Below, one piece after another: positions 1 through 5,273 of a stretch of 12,071 bases of DNA. The notes below the pieces were generated by a model. The model ran no database searches and was not told the DNA's origin. It was given only the letters and a program-made list of their open reading frames with translations. A program made the position numbers and the translations under genes. This DNA comes from CAYUYH01 sp964449175 (GTDB taxonomy: Bacteria > Planctomycetota > Phycisphaerae > SM23-33), in NCBI GenBank assembly GCA_964449175.1, contig CAYUYH010000066.1:1-12071 (forward strand), in the 5' to 3' direction. Position 1 is the stretch's first letter; every line of letters starts with the position of its first letter.

Positions 1-1242
1 CGGAACAACCTGATCGGCTTCCGCCTAGTCCAGGCCGTGATGCCCGCGACCGCCCCGCTGCCGGCGACGCGCCCGCGGCGGTGGGCCCGCGACGTCAGCC
101 AACATCGCCACGACTGGCCCGCCCGGGCGGATATGTCCAAGTCGTATTTCGCCGGCCCGCGCGAGTACGTGAAGATCCCGCCCCGCTCGAACGGCCCGCT
201 GTACTCCTATCACAACCACGACCCCGCCATCGCGGCTTGCCCAAACGGCGACATGCTGGCCATCTGGTATACCACACGCGCCGAGAAGGGCCGGGAGCTG
301 ACGCTGGCCGCCGCCCGCCTGCGACTCGGCAGCGACGAGTGGGAGCCGGCCGAGGCGTTCTGGGGCGCGCCCTGCCGCAACAACCATGCCCCGGCGATGT
401 GGTGGGACGGGCGCGAGAGGCTGTACCACTTCAACGGTCTGTCAGCCGACGGCGGCTACCGCCGCCTGGCGCTGGTGATGCGTACCAGCGACGACAGCGG
501 CGCGACGTGGTCGCCCGCGGAGCTGATCGGCCCGGAGCACGACGAAGAGCACCAGATGTCCGAGCCGGTCTTCGCCACCAGCGACGGGGCGATCGTGATC
601 GTCGCCGACAGCGGGCGGATATACCTCAGCGGCGATCGCGGCGTCACGTGGGATGCTCGCGGCGAGCAGTCGCGGATCACCGGCATCCACGCCGGCGCGG
701 TGCAGTTGGCCGACAGGCGGCTGTTTGCCATCGGACGCGGGAAGAACATCGACGGCCGCGCACCCATCAGCATCTCCCAGGACATGGGCCACACCTGGAC
801 GCACAAGGCAAGCGAGTTCCCGCCGCTCAGCGGGGGCCAGCGCGGGGTGCTGAAGCGGCTGGCCGAGGGGGCGCTGCTGTACGTCGCCTTCACCGACGAC
901 CGCAAGACGCCGCACGCCAACGGTATGATCATCACCGACGCCGCGGGCAAGAGGCGGAAGGTCTTCGGGATGTTCGCGGCCGTGTCGTTCGATGACGGCG
1001 CGACCTGGCCGATCCGCAAGCTCGTCACGCCAGCAGGCCCGCCGCGGCAGATGCCCACGACCGACGGCAACCGCCCCGACGGCAGCAGAATCTTCACCAT
1101 GGACGCCTGCCACGGCGAGCCGATGGGCTACCTCGCCGCCTGCCAGACGCCCGACGGAATCATCCACCTGATCAGCAGCGTCCACCACTATGAGTTCAAC
1201 CTGGCGTGGCTGCGGGCGCCGATGCCGGCTGAGGGAAAGTGA
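1..1242 (+). CDS. FGE-sulfatase (SUMF1) tail fused to BNR-repeat sialidase, 5' partial
   Basis: The reading frame is open from the first base, so the gene begins upstream of the window. The first visible residues, RNNLIGFRLVQA, look like the end of a formylglycine-generating-enzyme (SUMF1/DUF323) domain, whose members typically end in an IGFR-V motif. A proline- and arginine-rich linker to about residue 45 follows, then a sialidase-like beta-propeller. Four Asp-boxes (S-x-D-x-G-x-x-W) are seen at visible residues 163-170, 210-217, 259-266 and 329-336, and an N-terminal YSYHNHDPAIAACPNGD segment is typical of the family. The likely role is hydrolysis or binding of a glycan, possibly sialic acid or a related sugar, but the substrate cannot be read here. 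The stop overlaps the next start (TGATG), so the two genes are probably translationally coupled. An independent start at GTG 37, ATG 40 or ATG 133 is possible but less likely, because the SUMF1-like tail is in frame with no stop. The sialidase fold is well supported; the fusion is inferred from a short stretch. Confidence 0.85.
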   Translation, partial: RNNLIGFRLVQAVMPATAPLPATRPRRWARDVSQHRHDWPARADMSKSYFAGPREYVKIPPRSNGPLYSYHNHDPAIAACPNGDMLAIWYTTRAEKGRELTLAAARLRLGSDEWEPAEAFWGAPCRNNHAPAMWWDGRERLYHFNGLSADGGYRRLALVMRTSDDSGATWSPAELIGPEHDEEHQMSEPVFATSDGAIVIVADSGRIYLSGDRGVTWDARGEQSRITGIHAGAVQLADRRLFAIGRGKNIDGRAPISISQDMGHTWTHKASEFPPLSGGQRGVLKRLAEGALLYVAFTDDRKTPHANGMIITDAAGKRRKVFGMFAAVSFDDGATWPIRKLVTPAGPPRQMPTTDGNRPDGSRIFTMDACHGEPMGYLAACQTPDGIIHLISSVHHYEFNLAWLRAPMPAEGK

Positions 1243-2792
1243 TGGCACACACGCCGCCCGAACCCCGCCCCGCCGTGCTGAAGGCCGACGACTTCCGCCA
1301 CTACATCGAGCAGTTCAACGCCGGCGACGAGGAGCTGTACGTCCAGCACATCCCCAACGCGGCGGCGTGGGATTTCCTCGCGGCCAACATCCCCCTGCTG
1401 GACTGCCCGGACCGCGACATCGAGCAGATCTACTACTTCCGCTGGTGGACGTTCCGCAAGCACATCCGCTCGACGCCGGATGGGCTGGTGATCACGGAGT
1501 TCCTCGCGCCGGTCAAGCACGCCGGCGTTCACAACACGGTAAGCTGCTCGCTGAACCATCACATCGACGAGGGCCGCTGGCTGCGAGACCGCCGCTACCT
1601 GGACGAGGACGTGGTGTTCTGGCTCCGCGGGCACGAGGGCGGCCCGCAGCCGCACCTGCACAAGTACAGCAGTTGGCTGGCGCACGCGCTGCTCGGTCGA
1701 TGCATGGTCAACGGCGACCGCGGGTTCCTGACGGGGATACTCGATGACCTGGTGGCCGACTACCGCGCTTGGGAGGCCGAGCGATTGGGCGAGGATGGGC
1801 TCTTCTGGCAGTTCGACGTGCGAGATGGGATGGAGGAGTCGGTCAGCGGCTCGCGGAGGGATCGGAACGCCCGGCCGACCATCAACAGCTACATGTACGG
1901 CAACGCCCGCGCGCTGGCGACGATCGCGTCGTGGGCGGGGCGGTCGGACGTCGCGAGGGAGTTCACCGACAAGGCAGACCGGCTGAAAGAGCTGGTGCAG
2001 ACGGAGTTGTGGGATCAGGCGGCGGAGTTCTTCAAGGCCCGGCTGGCCGGGGGCGGCCTGGCCGACGTGCGCGAGCAGATCGGCTACACGCCGTGGTTCA
2101 TGGGCCTGCCGGACGACGGCTACGAGGCCGCCTGGCGGCAGCTCGTCGACGAGGATGGTTTCGCGGCGCCGTTCGGGCCGACGACGGCGGAGCGGCGGCA
2201 TCCGGGCTTCACCGTGATGGAGGCCGGCGGGGACGACTGCCAGTGGAACGGGCCAAGTTGGCCGTTCTCCACGTCGATCACGCTGACCGCCCTGGCGAAC
2301 CTTCTGAACGACTACACGCAGGAAGTAATGACGCCGGCGGACTACCTCGCCGCGCTGAAGACCTATGCCGCCAGCCACCACCTGCGACGCGACGACGGCA
2401 GCGTGGTGTGCTGGATCGACGAGAACCTCCACCCGTTCACCGGCGAGTGGCTGGCGCGGAAGCGGAAGAGGGCGAAGGCGGCGAGCTTCTGCGAGCGCGG
2501 CAAGGACTACAACCACTCGACGTACTGCAACCTGGTGATCAGCGGCCTGGCCGGCCTGCGGCCGCGGACCGACGAGACCGTCGAGGTCAACCCGCTATTC
2601 CCAGCTGAGTGGGACTACTTCTGTCTGGATGACGTGCGTTATCACGGCCGGCGGCTGACGATCCTGTGGGACCGCGAGGGCAGCCGCTACGGCCGAGGCA
2701 AGGGCCTGTCCGTCATGGTCGACGGGCGGGAGATCGCCCGCGGCTCTTGCGTAGGCCGCCTGACCGCCCCGCTGCCGCCGGCGGCCGGCTGA
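1242..2792 (+). CDS. MGH1/GH63-like (alpha/alpha)6 glycoside hydrolase
   Basis: This 516-residue protein resembles the mannosylglycerate-hydrolase-like branch of GH63, an (alpha/alpha)6-barrel family that cleaves alpha-glucosidic or alpha-mannosidic bonds by inversion. Recognisable blocks are YYFRWWTFRKHI (residues 64-75), HKYSSWLAHAL (140-150), FDVRDGMEESVSG (191-203), which lies where the general acid is expected, SYMYGNARALA (216-226) and CQWNGPSWPFSTS (333-345). The C-terminus has the small beta-rich tail usual in these enzymes (VDGREIARGS, ending in LTAPLPP). No signal peptide is visible, so it probably acts in the cytoplasm on imported oligosaccharide. ATG 1242 is chosen because GAGGGAAAG at 1231-1239 supplies a Shine-Dalgarno and the ATG shares its first base with the upstream TGA. 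GTG 1239 is the alternative. Exact substrate is unknown; a trehalase-like or glucosylglycerate-type activity cannot be excluded. Confidence 0.85.
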   Translation: MAHTPPEPRPAVLKADDFRHYIEQFNAGDEELYVQHIPNAAAWDFLAANIPLLDCPDRDIEQIYYFRWWTFRKHIRSTPDGLVITEFLAPVKHAGVHNTVSCSLNHHIDEGRWLRDRRYLDEDVVFWLRGHEGGPQPHLHKYSSWLAHALLGRCMVNGDRGFLTGILDDLVADYRAWEAERLGEDGLFWQFDVRDGMEESVSGSRRDRNARPTINSYMYGNARALATIASWAGRSDVAREFTDKADRLKELVQTELWDQAAEFFKARLAGGGLADVREQIGYTPWFMGLPDDGYEAAWRQLVDEDGFAAPFGPTTAERRHPGFTVMEAGGDDCQWNGPSWPFSTSITLTALANLLNDYTQEVMTPADYLAALKTYAASHHLRRDDGSVVCWIDENLHPFTGEWLARKRKRAKAASFCERGKDYNHSTYCNLVISGLAGLRPRTDETVEVNPLFPAEWDYFCLDDVRYHGRRLTILWDREGSRYGRGKGLSVMVDGREIARGSCVGRLTAPLPPAAG

Positions 2793-2795
2793 CAG

Positions 2796-2834
2796 CATCT
2801 CGGCGCGGTGGATCTATCATCTTGGCGCGGTGGA
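2796..2834 (+). repeat. Short tandem direct repeat, 22-bp period
   Basis: CATCTCGGCGCGGTGGA at 2796-2812 recurs as CATCTTGGCGCGGTGGA at 2818-2834, matching at 16 of 17 positions and offset by 22 bp. The second copy runs directly into the first hairpin of the adjacent REP-like element. This suggests a partial duplication of the element's left flank, or a left-over of an older array. Confidence 0.6.
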
Positions 2835-2895
2835 GCTCCTGCTCCACCGCGTGTGGCCCGTCAGTCTTTCGCGGCGGAGCAGGAGCTCCGCCGCG
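2826..2895 (+). repeat. REP-like paired palindromes (BIME-like)
   Basis: Two 26-nt hairpins lie between the glycosidase and the next gene. Hairpin 1 (2826-2851) has an 11-bp stem CGCGGTGGAGC/GCTCCACCGCG with loop TCCT. Hairpin 2 (2870-2895) has an 11-bp stem CGCGGCGGAGC/GCTCCGCCGCG with loop AGGA. They are reverse complements of each other at 24 of 26 positions, and the two differences form one T-A to C-G base-pair swap, so stem pairing is kept. An 18-nt spacer (2852-2869) separates them. The layout matches head-to-head palindromic units such as bacterial REP/BIME elements, which are mobilised by RAYT-type transposases. No such transposase is in the window. It may also act as a transcription or RNA-decay barrier after the carbohydrate operon, although no T-tract follows. 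Confidence 0.7.
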
Positions 2896-2960
2896 CCCTG
2901 TGGGCCGCCGCTCCGGCAAGCTAGTCGGGCCATCCAGTCCCGCTGCGCTCATTTGGCCGA

Positions 2961-2966
2961 TACAAT
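2961..2966 (+). promoter_or_regulatory. Putative -10 box close to the start of 2974
   Basis: TACAAT matches the sigma70 -10 consensus at five of six positions and ends 7 bp before the ATG at 2974. A start site at the usual distance would fall on or next to that ATG, giving a leaderless or nearly leaderless message. There is no Shine-Dalgarno before the ATG, which agrees. No convincing -35 box is seen 17 bp upstream. Confidence 0.45.
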
Positions 2967-2973
2967 GGTGTAG

Positions 2974-4083
2974 ATGGACACGCCAAGCCATGTGTTGCTG
3001 GGGGCCGTCACCGCCCAACTAGGCTTCCGCCAGCGGATCGGGCGCGACGCCACGTGGGTCGCCGCGGCGACGTCGCTGCTGCCGGACCTGGACACGCTGG
3101 CCGTGCCGCTGATGTCGCTGACGTCGACGGAGGTGGACGACCTGGCCCGCATCACCGTCCACCGCGGGCTCAGCCACTCGCTGCTGGTCGCGCCGCTGTT
3201 GGCCCTGCCTATCGCGGCCGTCTGGTGGTGGCTGCGGCGGCGATGGGCCAACTCCAGGCGACCGGCCGACGATAACTCCAACGCGGGCCGACCCGCGCGG
3301 TCGGCTGCTCCGTTCGGGTGGATGTATCTCTGCGTGCTCGTCGCGGCGCTGGTCCACCCGCTGCTGGACTGGTGCACCAGCTACGGCACGCAGTTGCTCG
3401 CGCCGATCACCAACGCCCGCTTCAGCCTCGACGCGATCCCGATCGTCGACATCTTCCTCACGCCGCTGCTGATCGTCACGCTGCTGGTGGGCTTCATCGT
3501 CCGCAAGGCTTCTCGCGGCGGCGCCCGCAAGGCGACGCTGGCGGTCGCGTGGGCGGGCTTCGCCCTGTTCGTCGGCTACATCGGCGCGGGGCGGGTGATG
3601 CGCGGCGTGGCCATCCGGCGGGCCCTGGCGGTCGCCGGGGAGGGCAGGATCGTCCGGGCCGACGCCTACCCAACCATCGGCTCGATACTGCTGTGGCGGG
3701 CGGTCATCCGCACCGACCGCGGCTGGCAGGTCTCGCGACAGCACATGCTGTCGGACCGCCCAGGCCGGCCGAACTTCGCGCCGCAGGTGTCCAACGAATA
3801 CGTCGCGCGGGCCGAGCAACTGGAGGCCGGGCGAACGTTCCGCTGGTTCGCGCAGGGGCGGATTCGCACCGCCTACGACCGGCGCGACGGCTTGCACGTC
3901 GTCGAGCTGCACGACATGCGCTACGGGCCAAGCCCGGGGGCGGTTGATTCGCTGTGGCGCCTGCGGGTCACGTTCGCCGGCGAAGACGACCCGTCGCCGC
4001 ACACCGAGATGGTGACCGGCTTCCGCCGCGGCTCGTTCCGCGAAACAGCGGCGCGCTTCTGGCGCGACATGTGGGAATACTGA
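2974..4083 (+). CDS. YdjM/DUF457 family membrane-bound metal-dependent hydrolase
   Basis: This 369-residue protein opens with MDTPSHVLLG, the hallmark start of the YdjM/YbcI (DUF457) family of integral-membrane, predicted metal-dependent hydrolases. Likely metal ligands are His6, the PDLD motif at 37-40, the HRGLSHS motif at 63-69, and His128/Asp132 in HPLLDW. Hydrophobic segments around 70-87, 117-130, 157-175 and 187-206 look membrane-spanning. The C-terminal third (about 210-369) is soluble and is an extension seen in longer members. The biochemical substrate of this family is not established. In E. coli, ydjM is SOS-induced, but no LexA-like box is visible here. The start is fixed by the conserved N-terminus even though no ribosome binding site precedes it. 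It stands apart from both neighbours (181 bp before, 129 bp after). Confidence 0.85.
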   Translation: MDTPSHVLLGAVTAQLGFRQRIGRDATWVAAATSLLPDLDTLAVPLMSLTSTEVDDLARITVHRGLSHSLLVAPLLALPIAAVWWWLRRRWANSRRPADDNSNAGRPARSAAPFGWMYLCVLVAALVHPLLDWCTSYGTQLLAPITNARFSLDAIPIVDIFLTPLLIVTLLVGFIVRKASRGGARKATLAVAWAGFALFVGYIGAGRVMRGVAIRRALAVAGEGRIVRADAYPTIGSILLWRAVIRTDRGWQVSRQHMLSDRPGRPNFAPQVSNEYVARAEQLEAGRTFRWFAQGRIRTAYDRRDGLHVVELHDMRYGPSPGAVDSLWRLRVTFAGEDDPSPHTEMVTGFRRGSFRETAARFWRDMWEY

Positions 4084-4103
4084 CCGTCGCCGCCCTCCTC
4101 TGC

Positions 4104-4117
4104 CGCGCCGCGGCGCG
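4104..4117 (+). other. Perfect 14-bp GC palindrome
   Basis: CGCGCCGCGGCGCG is a perfect palindrome 20 bp after the hydrolase stop. As RNA it could form only a 5-bp stem with a 4-nt loop, and no T-run follows. It may be a weak terminator hairpin, a protein site, or chance in GC-rich DNA. Confidence 0.25.
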
Positions 4118-4137
4118 ACTCTTCCGCACATCCGTGC

Positions 4138-4166
4138 TTGCAGGCCCCTCGCCAGGCGGCAACAAT
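4138..4166 (+). promoter_or_regulatory. Putative sigma70-type promoter for the MscL gene
   Basis: TTGCAG (4138-4143) and AACAAT (4161-4166) are separated by exactly 17 bp and lie 46 bp before the MscL start. Each box matches the consensus only partly (-10: four of six). The position in the only gap before the gene supports it. Confidence 0.4.
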
Positions 4167-4212
4167 CCGCGGTCAGAACACAGGCAACCTCCGCTGATAA
4201 GGAGATCGTCAG

Positions 4213-4650
4213 ATGACACTCAAGAGATTTCGCTCATTGTTCGGCGAGTTCAGGCTCTTCGCGTTCAAGGGCAACGTGATCGACCTCGCCGTGGGCATCG
4301 TGATCGGGACCGCCTTCAACACGGTCGTCAAGTCCGCGGTGGAGAACATCATCATGCCCGCCGTCAGCTACTTATCCGCCGAGACTGAAGGCTACACCGC
4401 CTGGACGGTCGGCAGGCTTCAGGTGGGCAAGTTCGCCGGTGAGCTGGTCAACTTTCTTGTAGTCGCGGCGATCATCTTCATCGTGGTGGCGAAGGTGATC
4501 AAGCCGCTGATGGCCGCGGCGACCGAACCGGCTCCCGCGCCGGCGGCGCCCACGACGAAGCAGTGCCCTATGTGCTGCTCGGCCATACCCCTGCAAGCCA
4601 AGCGCTGCCCGCAGTGCACGTCCGATCTCGCTGATCAGACAAGCGGTTAG
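4213..4650 (+). CDS. mscL: Large-conductance mechanosensitive channel with C-terminal zinc ribbon
   Basis: This 145-residue protein matches MscL, the homopentameric inner-membrane safety valve that opens under membrane tension during hypo-osmotic shock. TM1 carries the canonical pore-lining block FKGNVIDLAVGIVIGTAF (18-35). IIMPAVSYL (46-54) leads into a short periplasmic loop, and TM2 is FLVVAAIIFIVVAKVIKPL (81-99). After a Pro/Ala linker (104-114) the protein ends with a four-cysteine zinc ribbon, CPMC at 118-121 and CPQC at 132-135. E. coli MscL lacks this; it ends in a helical bundle. Such tails occur on some MscL homologues, but their role is not known to me; redox or metal sensing, or assembly, are guesses. 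The start is set by AAGGAGAT (4199-4206), 6 nt before ATG. It appears monocistronic. Confidence 0.93.
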   Translation: MTLKRFRSLFGEFRLFAFKGNVIDLAVGIVIGTAFNTVVKSAVENIIMPAVSYLSAETEGYTAWTVGRLQVGKFAGELVNFLVVAAIIFIVVAKVIKPLMAAATEPAPAPAAPTTKQCPMCCSAIPLQAKRCPQCTSDLADQTSG

Positions 4651-4652
4651 CT

Positions 4653-4686
4653 GCCGCGGAGCAGGCGCAATCACCGCTCCAGCGGC
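4653..4686 (+). terminator. Possible hairpin terminator after the MscL gene
   Basis: GCCGCGGAGC (4653-4662) pairs with GCTCC-A-GCGGC (4676-4686) as a 10-bp stem with one bulged A and a 13-nt loop, starting 2 nt after the MscL stop. There is no U-tract, so an intrinsic terminator is unproven; it could instead stabilise the 3' end. Confidence 0.35.
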
Positions 4687-4716
4687 CACATCAAATTGGC
4701 GGGAATCTCGCGAGCC

Positions 4717-4826
4717 GGTGACAGACCGGTAACGGGGGCCTGCGATCATACCCAGTGTCCGAGGGCGGATTGAACCTCGGGCGACGCTGCATCGCGGACG
4801 TTTTGAAAACCGAAACGAAGCGACCA
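4717..4826 (+). promoter_or_regulatory. Upstream-region copy 1 (direct repeat, hairpin, GAAGCGACC-ATG)
   Basis: The 313 bp between the MscL stop and the small ORF at 4964 hold no convincing gene but contain this element. It starts with an 11-bp-period direct repeat, GGTGAC (4717-4722), AGACC, GGTAAC (4728-4733). A hairpin CCGAGG/CCTCGG with a 10-nt loop follows at 4759-4780. CTGCA lies at 4787-4791, and the element ends with GAAGCGACC before ATG 4826. The same order and spacing recur at 5161-5274. Over the first 50 bases the two copies agree at about 32 positions without gaps. 11-bp-period repeats are the usual binding layout of OmpR/PhoB-family regulators, one of which is encoded at 9691. 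Function is inferred. Confidence 0.5.
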
Positions 4827-4963
4827 TGCGAGATGGGTTGATCATGACCGAAGGCACCAACCGTTTGCTGCTCTCTTGGCCGTCCCGTCGACGGCCGGCG
4901 CAGTTTGAGATCAGCAAACAGACGGACCCAGCCCCGCGAGGGGCGATAAGAAGGAGTCAGGCC

Positions 4964-5176
4964 ATGCGCGAGAAAGAACTGGCCGACATGCGTGAGCGGA
5001 TGATCAGAGAGACTGAGGACTTCCTCAGCCGTCACCTGACCGGCCGCGAGGTTGACGGCGGCATGCCTCTCACCTGCCGTCCTGCGAGAGCGGGCAACGG
5101 CCGCGGTGCGGCTACTGTCGCCGCGTTGGCCGCCCGGATTGGCGAGAAATCTGCCGGCTTGGTGACAGATCGGTGA
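4964..5176 (+). CDS. Small protein of unknown function
   Basis: A 70-residue ORF, not recognised. ATG 4964 is chosen because a good Shine-Dalgarno (AAGGAG, 4951-4956) sits 7 nt upstream. The N-terminal part is charged and probably helical (MREKELADMRERMIRETEDF); the rest is basic and Ala/Arg/Gly-rich, with no membrane segment or signal peptide. The frame extends upstream to ATG 4826, which follows the GAAGCGACC leader motif shared with the gene at 5274, so a 116-residue form is the alternative. However, that added part looks like poor protein (Pro/Arg-rich, no homology recognised). The stop codon lies inside the second direct-repeat element (5161-5177). It could be a real small gene, a decayed gene, or a chance ORF with a good ribosome binding site. 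Confidence 0.45.
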   Translation: MREKELADMRERMIRETEDFLSRHLTGREVDGGMPLTCRPARAGNGRGAATVAALAARIGEKSAGLVTDR

Positions 5177-5273
5177 CATTCGCCGTCTACCCTACCTGTG
5201 GCTCAAGGGCCAGATGGGCCCTTGGGTAACTGCACTTGAGCGAGTACATTTGAGCAATGGAAAGGAAGCGACC
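5161..5273 (+). promoter_or_regulatory. Upstream-region copy 2, leading into the TPR gene
   Basis: This is the second copy of the element at 4717. It carries the direct repeat GGTGAC (5161-5166), AGATC, GGTGAC (5172-5177), both halves identical. An 8-bp hairpin follows, CAAGGGCC/GGCCCTTG with loop AGATG (5204-5224), then CTGCA at 5230-5234. The element ends with the Shine-Dalgarno-bearing GGAAAGGAAGCGACC before ATG 5274. Inside it is a plausible promoter, TTGGGT (5222-5227), a 17-bp spacer, TACATT (5245-5250), with the hairpin overlapping the -35 box. A regulator bound at the direct repeat would sit about 45-60 bp upstream of that -35. The repeat overlaps the stop of the preceding small ORF. 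Confidence 0.5.

Noticed and set aside
37..42. GTG/ATG at 37-42 as the true start of the sialidase gene
   Set aside because: The frame is open to the left edge, no ribosome site precedes it, and the preceding residues look like the end of a SUMF1 domain.
1188..2516. Long minus-strand open frame opposite the glycosidase
   Set aside because: It is rich in Arg, Val and Pro with no recognisable domain and lies wholly antisense to a well-supported enzyme. Long antisense frames are expected in GC-rich DNA.
5174..5224. TGA at 5174 as a selenocysteine codon with the 5204-5224 hairpin as SECIS, prompted by the tRNA-Sec
   Set aside because: Read-through would add only about 21 residues before another TGA, there is no C-x-x-U type context, and the hairpin lacks the bulged U and loop G/U features of bacterial SECIS elements. 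It fits better as part of the duplicated upstream region.
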